Assembly: GCA_030671095.1 (NCBI GenBank)
Contig: DAOVAK010000155.1
Location: 1-6,633, forward strand
From: Deltaproteobacteria bacterium
GTDB taxonomy: Bacteria; Desulfobacterota; DSM-4660; Desulfatiglandales; HGW-15
Length of the DNA: 6,633 nt
Reading direction: 5' to 3'
Every line of letters begins with the position of its first letter. Positions within the stretch are counted from its first letter, which is position 1. Of this stretch, positions 1 through 5,824 are shown piece by piece. The position numbers and the translations under genes are program-made. Below the pieces are notes generated by a model. The model was given only the letters and a program-made list of their open reading frames with translations, searched no databases and was not told the origin of the DNA.

Positions 1-22
1 GAGCAAAATAGATATCACCTTG

Positions 23-53
23 CCTCCGGCCCGTAGGGCCTACGCCCCGGAGG
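23..53. repeat. GC-rich interrupted palindrome (31 nt)
   Basis: CCTCCGG at 23-29 pairs exactly with CCGGAGG at 47-53. After a symmetric CC/CC internal loop, CGTAG (32-36) pairs with CTACG (40-44) around a GGC loop. The 12 base pairs with mirrored internal loop look like a dispersed intergenic palindrome (REP-like) or a strong RNA hairpin, rather than chance. No T-run follows on either strand, so a classical intrinsic terminator is unlikely. Whether it is repeated elsewhere in the genome cannot be seen here. Confidence 0.6.
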
Positions 54-102
54 GAGGAGATTGGCATTGCCGGAGAATCGACTATCCTACTAAAACTTGG
101 TG

Positions 103-132
103 GTTCAAAAGATTGTGCCAACACTTTTGAAC
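103..132. repeat. 9-bp perfect inverted repeat with 12-nt loop
   Basis: GTTCAAAAG (103-111) and CTTTTGAAC (124-132) are perfect reverse complements around a 12-nt loop, which itself contains TTG...CAA. It lies about 130 bp past the uppS stop on the leftward transcript. It could act as a 3' hairpin for the operon or as a binding site for a dimeric protein. It lacks a GC-rich stem and a clear U-tract, so I do not call it a terminator. The rest of 1-261 shows no convincing coding frame. Confidence 0.5.
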
Positions 133-261
133 GTTACTAAATGATTAAGACGAATGTCATTGTTCCATCAAACCGACTCATTTCGGTAGATTCCCTCAAA
201 ACGCCAAAAAGACTTGATATGTAACAGGAAGGGTTGTTCGAGTTCCCTAACTTTAGGCACT

Positions 262-1020
262 TTAGCTCACTTCTTTCAACAGCTGTTTCCCCCTTGCTCC
301 AAACCTTCTCTCCCGCTTCTGAAATTCCTCAATGGCTAGGAGGTACTCCTCTTTTCGGAAATCAGGCCACAGGATGGGGGTGATGTAGATTTCAGCATAG
401 GCAATCTGCCATAGCAGGAAATTGCTTATCCTATATTCACCGCTCGTTCTGACGAGCAGATCCGGATCGGGCATGCCTGCTGTATAAAGGGAATCCGCGA
501 TGAACTGTTCCGTAATCTCCCTCGAGGTAATAGCCCCGGACTCAATGCCTTGAGATATTTTACAGATGGTGTCCAATATCTCTTGCCTTCCACCGTAACT
601 GAGGGCAAGGGTGAGAACCATATCTGTGTTCATGGATGTTTTAGTGGCCGTCTCAGAAAGGCGTTTTTGCACATCCTGAGGCAGCTTGTCGGTCCTTCCA
701 ATGGCCTGAAACCGGATACCGTTTTCAAGCATTTCATCCAGTTCGCTCTTGAGAAATCTTTTCAAGAGTCGCATTAGGGCTTGAACTTCATGTTTCGGTC
801 TTTTCCAGTTTTCTTCGGAAAAGGCATACAGGGTGAGCCATGATATTCCGATCTCCCGACTTGTTCTGACAATCTGCCTTACGGACTCTGCTCCTTCTTC
901 ATGGCCACGGATTCGGTTCAAGGCCTTTTTCTTTGCCCACCGGCCATTTCCATCCATAATGATGGCCACATGTTTTGGCAATCTTTGAGGATCAATGTCT
1001 AACATCATCAACTCATGCAA
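262..1020 (-). CDS. uppS: Isoprenyl transferase (undecaprenyl diphosphate synthase, UppS)
   Basis: A cis-prenyltransferase that adds isopentenyl diphosphate units to farnesyl diphosphate, giving the C55 carrier lipid used for peptidoglycan and O-antigen; it acts at the cytoplasmic side of the inner membrane. The 252 residues match the usual family length. The N-terminal motif HVAIIMDGNGRWAKK holds the catalytic Asp (D23). TLYAFSEENWKRP follows, and near residues 190-210 the family signature DLLVRTSGEYRISNFLLWQ is intact, then AEIYITPILWPDF and the terminal RERRFG. The start is uncertain. TTG at 1020 lies 9 nt from GGAGGG and is preferred. In-frame ATGs at 1008 and 1005 lie 21 or more nt from that site. 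It is the last recognisable gene of the rpsB cluster, separated from frr by 161 bp that may contain its own promoter. cdsA, often next, is not seen in the remaining 261 bp. Confidence 0.96.
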   Translation of the reverse strand: MHELMMLDIDPQRLPKHVAIIMDGNGRWAKKKALNRIRGHEEGAESVRQIVRTSREIGISWLTLYAFSEENWKRPKHEVQALMRLLKRFLKSELDEMLENGIRFQAIGRTDKLPQDVQKRLSETATKTSMNTDMVLTLALSYGGRQEILDTICKISQGIESGAITSREITEQFIADSLYTAGMPDPDLLVRTSGEYRISNFLLWQIAYAEIYITPILWPDFRKEEYLLAIEEFQKRERRFGARGKQLLKEVS

Positions 1021-1087
1021 CCCATTATTCCCTCCGGCTTCAAGCTCATTTCATCTCTAAGCTTCTGCCGCAGGTCGTTATATTATG

Positions 1088-1096
1088 ATTATAGCA
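1088..1096 (-). promoter_or_regulatory. Candidate extended -10 promoter for uppS
   Basis: Read on the minus strand this is TGCTATAAT: a perfect TATAAT hexamer with the TGn extension that can replace a good -35 box. It sits in an AT-rich stretch about 70 nt upstream of the uppS start. No good TTGACA-like hexamer is found 16-18 nt upstream. This would let uppS be transcribed separately from the translation-factor genes. The match is visible; activity is inferred. Confidence 0.45.
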
Positions 1097-1121
1097 TATT
1101 AAGGTCAGGGCCGTGAAATCA

Positions 1122-1143
1122 GGAGCGGTGGACGAATCGCTCC
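1122..1143. repeat. GC-rich hairpin in the frr-uppS gap
   Basis: GGAGCG (1122-1127) pairs perfectly with CGCTCC (1138-1143) around a 10-nt loop. An adjoining inverted repeat, 1143-1161 (CTTCG...CGAAG), shares base 1143, so the two structures partly exclude each other. On the leftward transcript both lie between the frr stop and the candidate uppS promoter. The trailing sequence (TGATTTC) is only weakly U-rich, so an imperfect terminator, attenuator or mRNA-stabilising hairpin are all possible. Confidence 0.35.
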
Positions 1144-1181
1144 TTCGTTTGCAAAGCGAAGCTGAGTGGGTGGGCGTCTGA

Positions 1182-1739
1182 TCAGAATTCGATGATCTCT
1201 TTTTCCTTTTCGGCTGTAACTTCGTCTATTTTTTTCGTCAAATCATTGGTTGTATCTTGTACCTGGTCCTGGCATTTGTACATCTCATCTTCGGAGATCT
1301 CTTTTTCATTTTTTAACTCTTTGAACAACTCGTTGGCTTCTCGCCTGTGATTTCGGACAGAGATCTTCGCCTCTTCAGCCATCTTCTTTGCCAATTTTGC
1401 CAACTCCCTCCTGCGCTCTTCCGTGAGAGGAGGGATGGATATCCTAACGATTTTACCATCATTCATGGGGTTCAGGCCCAGTTCAGACTTCAAAATGCTT
1501 TTCTCTATCTCCCCTATAATGGACTGATCCCAGGGTTTTATGGTGATTAGGCGGCTTTCCGGGACAGATAGGGAGGCAACCTGTTCCAGGGGCATCTGCG
1601 TCTCATAGCAATCCACCTTTATGCCTTCCAAAAGGGCTGTAGAAGCTCTGCCAGTTCTAATCCTCTTAAACTCTTTTTTGAGGGCATCAATGGTATTGTC
1701 CATCTTATCGCGCATTTCAGACAAGAGCTCTTCTATCAT
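1182..1739 (-). CDS. frr: Ribosome recycling factor (RRF)
   Basis: After translation termination RRF works with EF-G to split the post-termination ribosome in the cytoplasm. From the ATG at 1739 the protein has 185 residues, the same as E. coli RRF. A TTG at 1745 would add two residues. An AGGGG site lies 7 nt before the ATG but only 2 nt before the TTG, so the ATG is chosen. Visible family features are RIRTGRAS (26-33) at the end of the first helix of the three-helix bundle, SELGLNPMNDG and IPPLTEERRREL (102-113), and VRNHRREAN (128-136) with the conserved Arg129 and Arg132. KEISEDE and the terminal EKEKEIIEF follow. The middle of the protein (about 31-104) is the beta-rich domain II. The start lies 2 nt after the pyrH stop, which implies translational coupling. 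No odd substitutions were seen. Confidence 0.97.
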   Translation of the reverse strand: MIEELLSEMRDKMDNTIDALKKEFKRIRTGRASTALLEGIKVDCYETQMPLEQVASLSVPESRLITIKPWDQSIIGEIEKSILKSELGLNPMNDGKIVRISIPPLTEERRRELAKLAKKMAEEAKISVRNHRREANELFKELKNEKEISEDEMYKCQDQVQDTTNDLTKKIDEVTAEKEKEIIEF

Positions 1740-1741
1740 GA

Positions 1742-2467
1742 TCAATCCCCTGAAATTGAGGTCCCCACGTTCTGTCCAGAGACGACCTTTTTTATGTTAC
1801 CCTTTTTCCTCAGATTAAATACGATGATGGGCAGGTTTTGCCCCATAGCGAGGGAGACGGCTGTCATGTCCATCACCTTTAGGTTCTTTCTTATCACTTC
1901 CTGGTAAGTAATCTTTCTGAACGGTTTGGAAGCAGGATTTTCCTCCGGGTCGGCCTCAAAGACACCATCCACCTTTGTCGCCTTCAAAAGAACCTCAGCG
2001 TGTACCTCCATAGCCCTTAAGGCGGCGGCGGTATCTGTGCTGAAATAGGGGTTACCCGTCCCGGCGCCCAGAATTATGATACGGTCCTTCTCCAGATGAC
2101 TGATGGCCCTTTCCCTGATATAGGGTTCGGCTATCTTGTTCATGTCAAGTGCGGACATGATTCGCGTCTCTGTGCCCATCTTATTTAAGGCCTCACCCAA
2201 GGCAATGGCGTTAATTACGGTTGCAAGCATTCCCATTTGGTCTGCCGGAACCCGGTCCATGCCATATTCCGAGGCGTTCAACCCTCTGAATATATTTCCA
2301 CCCCCGATAACGATGGCAATTTCCACACCCAACTTATGGACGTTGCGAACCTCGCTGGCAACCGCTTTGAGAACGGTGGAATCAATACCGAAAGACTCAT
2401 CTCCCATTAGGGCCTCACCGCTCAATTTGAGCAGTATCCGCCTGTAACGGGGTCGCTTATCGCTCAT
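1742..2467 (-). CDS. pyrH: UMP kinase (uridylate kinase)
   Basis: Phosphorylates UMP to UDP with ATP, the committed step supplying all pyrimidine nucleotides; a cytoplasmic homohexamer of the amino-acid kinase family, typically activated by GTP and inhibited by UTP. The 241 residues equal the usual length. Visible motifs are KLSGEAL (14-20), the glycine-rich GGGNIFRG (55-62), RVPADQMGMLATVIN (72-86), GTGNPYFSTDTAAALRA (136-152) in the UMP/phosphate site, and KATKVDGVFEADP (162-174) in the nucleotide-binding half, ending near LKVMDMTAVSLA. The ATG overlaps the tsf stop by 11 nt, and a GGGAG site 6 nt upstream lies inside tsf, so translation is probably coupled. The order tsf-pyrH-frr is found across many bacterial phyla. 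Confidence 0.97.
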   Translation of the reverse strand: MSDKRPRYRRILLKLSGEALMGDESFGIDSTVLKAVASEVRNVHKLGVEIAIVIGGGNIFRGLNASEYGMDRVPADQMGMLATVINAIALGEALNKMGTETRIMSALDMNKIAEPYIRERAISHLEKDRIIILGAGTGNPYFSTDTAAALRAMEVHAEVLLKATKVDGVFEADPEENPASKPFRKITYQEVIRKNLKVMDMTAVSLAMGQNLPIIVFNLRKKGNIKKVVSGQNVGTSISGD

Positions 2468-3062
2468 CCGATTCTCCCAGTTGGAAACGAACGAAACGCC
2501 TGATAGCGATATTTTCGCCTGTCTTGGCCATCATATCATGCAGGAGATCCTGAACAGTTATGTCGGGGTTTTTCACATAGGCCTGTTCAAGGAGGCAGGC
2601 TTCGGCATAAAACTTCTTCATTTTTCCATCGACAATTTTTTCTATGATTTTATCCGGTTTGCCCGCCTCTTTTGCCTGCGTCGCGTAGATCTCCCTCTCA
2701 TTATTCAATATCTCAGGTGGAATCCCTTCGCGATCCACAGAGATGGGATTTGTGGCCGCAATCTGCATGGCCACATTCTTGACAAGATCGGTGAAATCCT
2801 CTGTTTTACCCGTAAAATCCGTTTCGCAATTCACTTCCACCAGGACACCAATCTTCCCCCCCGGATGAATATAGGACTGTACCTGTCCTTCTGAAGTCAC
2901 CCTTCCACCCCTCTTTTTGGCCGTCGCAATGCCTTTTTTTCTCAGATAATCCACGGCCTCTTTGATATCACCATGGGTTTCCTTGAGGGCCATTTTACAG
3001 TCCATGATTCCCACACCGGTCTTCTCCCTCAGTTCTTTTACAAGTGTTGCAGATATCTCCAA
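2457..3062 (-). CDS. tsf: Elongation factor Ts, short form, TTG start
   Basis: EF-Ts is the guanine-nucleotide exchange factor that releases GDP from EF-Tu. The longer open frame reaches 3188, but the extra 42 residues lie inside rpsB and do not resemble EF-Ts. The family N-terminus (EISATLVKELREKTGVGIMDCKMAL) begins exactly at a TTG at 3062, 7 nt after a GGAGGAG site at the end of rpsB. This gives 201 residues: an N-terminal UBA-like domain (about 1-54), then a core with EVNCETDF (76-83) holding the Asp82-Phe83 pair that disturbs the EF-Tu Mg site. The length matches the short EF-Ts type (as in Thermus) that lacks most of the second core subdomain of the roughly 280-residue E. coli form. The usual TDFV is TDFT here. 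It lies 4 nt after rpsB and overlaps pyrH by 11 nt. Confidence 0.95.
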   Translation of the reverse strand: MEISATLVKELREKTGVGIMDCKMALKETHGDIKEAVDYLRKKGIATAKKRGGRVTSEGQVQSYIHPGGKIGVLVEVNCETDFTGKTEDFTDLVKNVAMQIAATNPISVDREGIPPEILNNEREIYATQAKEAGKPDKIIEKIVDGKMKKFYAEACLLEQAYVKNPDITVQDLLHDMMAKTGENIAIRRFVRFQLGESDER

Positions 3063-3066
3063 TTTA

Positions 3067-3906
3067 CTACTCCTCCACAGTCTCTTCACCGGTTTCAGGT
3101 TCTTGCTTCTTGGAAACGATAACCACTTCTGGTCCTTCCTCTTCTGAAGGGGTGGCCCCCTCCTCGACTTCGGCCTCTGCCTCTTCACTCACCTGGGCTT
3201 CCGCCCTCAGTGTTTCCTCAGCCAAGTCATGTCCCTCGATGCAGGCATCTGCAATCTTTGAGCAAATTAACCTGATGGCTCGAATGGCATCATCATTGCC
3301 TGGGATGATGTAATCTATTTCCTCAGGGTCGCAATTGCTGTCACCAATGGCGATAACAGGTATGCCCAGTTTCCTGGCCTCCTTTACGGCGATGTTCTCC
3401 TTTTTGGGATCCACAATGAAAACTGCGCCTGGCAGCTCGTCCATGTCTTTGATACCACCCAGGACCTTTTCCAGTTTGACCAATTCTTTTTCCATCTTCA
3501 GGGCTTCTTTTTTCGTATAGCGGTTGAGCGTTCCATCATTTTTCATGCTTTCCAGTTCTTTAAGACGGCCCACGCTCTTTCTTATGGTCTGGAAATTAGT
3601 CAAGGTGCCACCAAGCCAGCGGTTGACCACATAAAACATGCCACAGCGCTCGGACTCCTCTACAATGGACTCGTGGGCCTGTTTTTTGGTGCCCACATAG
3701 AGTAGAGAGTAACCATCTGCTACTGTTTTCACTATGAAATCGTTTGCCGTTGCAAAAAGACTCACTGTTTTTTGGAGGTCAATGATGTGGATACCGTTGC
3801 GCGCAGTAAATATGTATGGTTTCATTTTGGGGTTCCAACGCCTCGTTTGGTGTCCAAAATGGACTCCAGCCTCCAAAAGTTCCTTCATATTGATCGATAC
3901 TGCCAT
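3067..3906 (-). CDS. rpsB: 30S ribosomal protein S2
   Basis: S2 is a late-assembling protein of the small ribosomal subunit, placed between head and body and needed to recruit S1. It has 279 residues, against about 240 in E. coli. The core is typical: [27 protein letters not shown] near the N-terminus, then [25 protein letters not shown] in the middle, and the second signature [19 protein letters not shown], followed by [14 protein letters not shown]. From about residue 230 the rest is a Glu-rich tail of some 45 residues that accounts for the extra length; such acidic tails occur in other bacterial S2 proteins. The ATG is preceded by GAGGAGG with a 5-nt gap, one of the strongest ribosome sites in the window. 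It is first in the cluster and has a structured leader. Confidence 0.97.
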   Translation of the reverse strand: MAVSINMKELLEAGVHFGHQTRRWNPKMKPYIFTARNGIHIIDLQKTVSLFATANDFIVKTVADGYSLLYVGTKKQAHESIVEESERCGMFYVVNRWLGGTLTNFQTIRKSVGRLKELESMKNDGTLNRYTKKEALKMEKELVKLEKVLGGIKDMDELPGAVFIVDPKKENIAVKEARKLGIPVIAIGDSNCDPEEIDYIIPGNDDAIRAIRLICSKIADACIEGHDLAEETLRAEAQVSEEAEAEVEEGATPSEEEGPEVVIVSKKQEPETGEETVEE

Positions 3907-3963
3907 GCAATCCTCCTCATGCTTTCGGGGCCTCTAAGGGCCTCGATCCCGCGGTTTCGCCTC

Positions 3964-4059
3964 CGTTCAGAAAATTTACATCTCCCCATAGGGCGGGGCA
4001 CCGGGGCCAACTCTGAACGTGTGAATTGAGATAACCCCGCAAATCCCTCTTTTGCGAGG
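3964..4059 (-). promoter_or_regulatory. Structured 5' leader of rpsB (candidate S2-responsive element)
   Basis: On the leftward transcript two stems precede rpsB. The distal one (4035-4059) is a 9-bp stem with one G-U pair, CCUCGCAAA against UUUGCGGGG, closing a 7-nt loop. The proximal one joins CGTTCAGA (3964-3971) to TCTGAACG (4012-4019), a perfect 8-bp long-range pairing that encloses a CCCCG/UGGGG mini-hairpin (3984-3998). The structure ends about 57 nt before the rpsB ATG. No U-tract follows either stem, so these are not intrinsic terminators. Autoregulation of rpsB-tsf by S2 binding to the leader is known in enterobacteria; applying it here is inference. The gap 3907-4213 otherwise holds the rpsB Shine-Dalgarno and the promoter of the rightward genes. 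I found no convincing -35/-10 pair for rpsB itself. Confidence 0.45.
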
Positions 4060-4151
4060 TCATCGAGAACCTAAAAGCTCAAAATACACAAACCGTAATG
4101 ACTAACATTAGCATTTCTATTTTGCAAGAAAAAAAGGGGATATCAATTTCA

Positions 4152-4182
4152 TTGACCTTTAATGGGTATATAATTATATATT
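4152..4182 (+). promoter_or_regulatory. Candidate sigma-70 promoter for the rightward genes
   Basis: TTGACC (4152-4157, five of six matches to the -35 consensus) is followed after 17 nt by TATATA (4175-4180), or after 19 nt by TATATT (4177-4182). A perfect TATAAT also lies at 4169-4174, only 11 nt from TTGACC and without another good -35. The AT-rich block is about 30 nt upstream of the first rightward gene and faces away from rpsB. The exact -10 used cannot be decided by eye. Confidence 0.5.
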
Positions 4183-4213
4183 CTTTAGAGACTGGGTAAA
4201 ACGTTTATGGATA

Positions 4214-4486
4214 ATGGATACGGAGTTTTTGCCCATGGATGAAGCGTTAAAAAAGGGCCTTAAAAAGATGGCCAAGAATGCTGAACTCAAGGTGGCTGAG
4301 TCCCTCTTGCGATGGAAGTATAAAAAGGAGGGGAAGAACGTACCCGATGATGACAGCATTGGCCAACAGACCAGGACCATTACGGATCAGGCCCATAAAA
4401 TAATCGGCAAACGGGGTAAGAGTATTTGGGAGGGTTTTAAAGAGGCCTACCAAAAGGCAAAGAAAGAGGAGGATTCCACCGATTGA
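4214..4486 (+). CDS. Hypothetical small charged protein coupled to the HD dNTPase
   Basis: I do not recognise this 90-residue protein. It is rich in Lys, Glu and Asp, with no signal peptide, membrane segment or cysteine. The N-terminal half (about 8-40) looks helical and amphipathic, with repeated LKK/MAK spacing and a basic patch near RWKYKKEGK. A short Pro-Asp-Asp-Asp linker follows, then a second likely helical segment with GKRGKSIWEGFKEAYQKAKKEE. Two starts compete: ATG at 4214 has almost no ribosome site, while ATG at 4235 (83 residues) lies 9 nt after GGAG and may be the true start. Its TGA overlaps the next gene's TTG by 4 nt, and an AGGAGG near its 3' end serves that gene. Being first in the transcript and coupled to a dNTP hydrolase suggests a shared role, but no function can be assigned. 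Confidence 0.75.
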   Translation: MDTEFLPMDEALKKGLKKMAKNAELKVAESLLRWKYKKEGKNVPDDDSIGQQTRTITDQAHKIIGKRGKSIWEGFKEAYQKAKKEEDSTD

Positions 4487-5652
4487 GCAAACGCGACCTT
4501 CTAAAAGAGATAAAGGCCAATTTGGACGGGAGTGAAAAGGAAAGACTCTCTCCCTATGCTTGTTTGAGCCGCCAGGCAGTGAGGCGGAAAGAGGAGGACA
4601 AGATCCTTATGGGCCATAGGCAGAATTTCGCCCTGGATACGGATCGGATTCTCCATTCACTCGCCTATTCCCGCTATGTTGATAAAACCCAGGTGTTTTA
4701 TCTCATCAAGAATGATCATATCACCCATCGTGTCCTTCACGTTCAGCTTGTCTCAAAGATAGGCAGGACTGTGGGTCGTCTCATGAGACTCAACGAGGAT
4801 CTCATTGAGGCCATAGCCCTTGGACATGATATTGGGCACACCCCGTTCGGCCACGATGGGGAGAGATTTCTCTCCGAGGTTTCTGAGCGATACGGCATAG
4901 GTCCTTTTCTCCATAATGTTCAGGGCGTCAGGTTTTTGGAAAAAATCGAGAGGAAGGGAAGAGGCTGGAATCTGACCCTTCAGGTGCTTGATGGGATTTT
5001 ATGTCATGACGGGGAGGTCCACAGCCAAGCCCTTAAGCCCAAGACTGATAAAGATTTTGATCTGTTTGACAGTGAGATCAAAGAAAAGGAGGGAAATCCC
5101 TCCATGGATATTCGGCCCATGAGTCTGGAGGGATGCGTGGTGAGAATGGCGGATACCATCAGCTATGTGGGGCGGGATATTGAAGATGCCATCAGACTTG
5201 GGCTGATTAAGAGGAATGATTTGCCTGAAGATTGCCGTAAGATCTTAGGAGAGACCAACGGCACCATCGTCTACACCCTGGTGGAGGATTTGGTGGCCAA
5301 TAGCCTAGATAAGCCCTATGCATGCTTTAGCCCGGAGGTGAGCGAGGCCCTTAAGAAACTGAAGGAATTCAACCAAAAACATATCTACATGAACATAAAG
5401 GTGAAGGCGCAGACGCCAAAGATCCGATTGATGTTTGAACTGTTGTTTGAGAAGTATTTTCAGGACCTGGAAACTGGGAACGAAGACTCTGATATTCAAA
5501 GGGAATTCTTGGATGGAATGTCCCCGGAATATAAAGAAAAGACACCCCCAGCCGGCATTGTGCGTGATTTTGTGGCGGGCATGACCGATGAGTACTTCTT
5601 GGGCCAGTGTAAAAAGTACCTCATCCCCCAAGCAAGATCGAGTCGTTTTTAG
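4483..5652 (+). CDS. dgt: HD-domain deoxynucleoside triphosphate triphosphohydrolase (dGTPase family)
   Basis: Family members cleave dNTPs to the deoxynucleoside and triphosphate, adjusting dNTP pools; some act in DNA fidelity or phage resistance. The protein has 389 residues. After a short N-terminal segment, DTDRILHS...YSRYVDKTQVF (52-72) matches the family's DRDRIIHS...RLKHKTQVF region. The HD metal site is complete: His86 (in THRVLHV), His115-Asp116 in ALGHDIGHTPFGHDGE, and Asp224 in RMADTISYVGRDIEDA. FLHNVQGVRFLE and GILCHDGE lie between. The usual HRLTHT step reads HRVLHV and the KAFRRL region is altered, so this is a divergent branch and the preferred dNTP is unknown. Start: TTG at 4483 with AGGAGG 10 nt upstream, overlapping the preceding stop by 4 nt. 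The symbol is given at family level only. Confidence 0.88.
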   Translation: MSKRDLLKEIKANLDGSEKERLSPYACLSRQAVRRKEEDKILMGHRQNFALDTDRILHSLAYSRYVDKTQVFYLIKNDHITHRVLHVQLVSKIGRTVGRLMRLNEDLIEAIALGHDIGHTPFGHDGERFLSEVSERYGIGPFLHNVQGVRFLEKIERKGRGWNLTLQVLDGILCHDGEVHSQALKPKTDKDFDLFDSEIKEKEGNPSMDIRPMSLEGCVVRMADTISYVGRDIEDAIRLGLIKRNDLPEDCRKILGETNGTIVYTLVEDLVANSLDKPYACFSPEVSEALKKLKEFNQKHIYMNIKVKAQTPKIRLMFELLFEKYFQDLETGNEDSDIQREFLDGMSPEYKEKTPPAGIVRDFVAGMTDEYFLGQCKKYLIPQARSSRF

Positions 5653-5805
5653 TCTTTCTGCTTTGTCTGATTTATCCTATAAGTATAGAATGTTATTTCA
5701 TAAAAGTGGTTGACAAACCGGGACTAAGAAAGTTAAGGGTATATACGTTTCCCGCCTCTCCTCGAGATCTCAAAATAGCCAAAACCTAAATGCATAAGAC
5801 ACCTC

Positions 5806-5819
5806 AAAGCGGAGGCTTT
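5806..5819 (+). promoter_or_regulatory. Ribosome site of livG in a small hairpin
   Basis: AAAGC (5806-5810) can pair with GCTTT (5815-5819) around a GGAG tetraloop, so the GGAGG Shine-Dalgarno (5811-5815, 9 nt before the ATG) is mostly displayed in the loop. The stem has only 5 bp, three of them A-U, so any effect on translation is speculative. In the same 172-nt gap a perfect TTGACA lies at 5710-5715, but there is no acceptable -10 at 16-18 nt, and no terminator is seen after the dNTPase gene. Confidence 0.3.
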
Positions 5820-5824
5820 CAACA

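Noticed and set aside
3063..3188. Extension of the tsf frame upstream to an ATG at 3188, adding 42 basic residues
   Set aside because: The added segment lies wholly inside rpsB in another frame, has no EF-Ts similarity, and the family N-terminus starts exactly at the TTG with its own ribosome site.
3885..3990. Minus-strand upstream frame of about 34 codons starting at an ATG in the rpsB leader and overlapping the rpsB start
   Set aside because: No ribosome site precedes it, it starts inside the predicted mini-hairpin, and its Arg-rich product looks like noncoding translation.
4099..4127. TTGCAA (4122-4127, minus) as a -35 box for rpsB
   Set aside because: The hexamer at 17-nt spacing is TAGTCA, a poor -10; TATTTT at 4081-4086 has no good -35. 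The rpsB promoter stays unassigned.
5653..5740. TTGACA at 5710-5715 as a livG promoter, and TTGTCT/TATAGA at 5663-5689
   Set aside because: The first lacks a -10 at proper spacing (TTAAGG is a poor match); the second has only a 15-nt spacer and weak hexamers. Neither was annotated.
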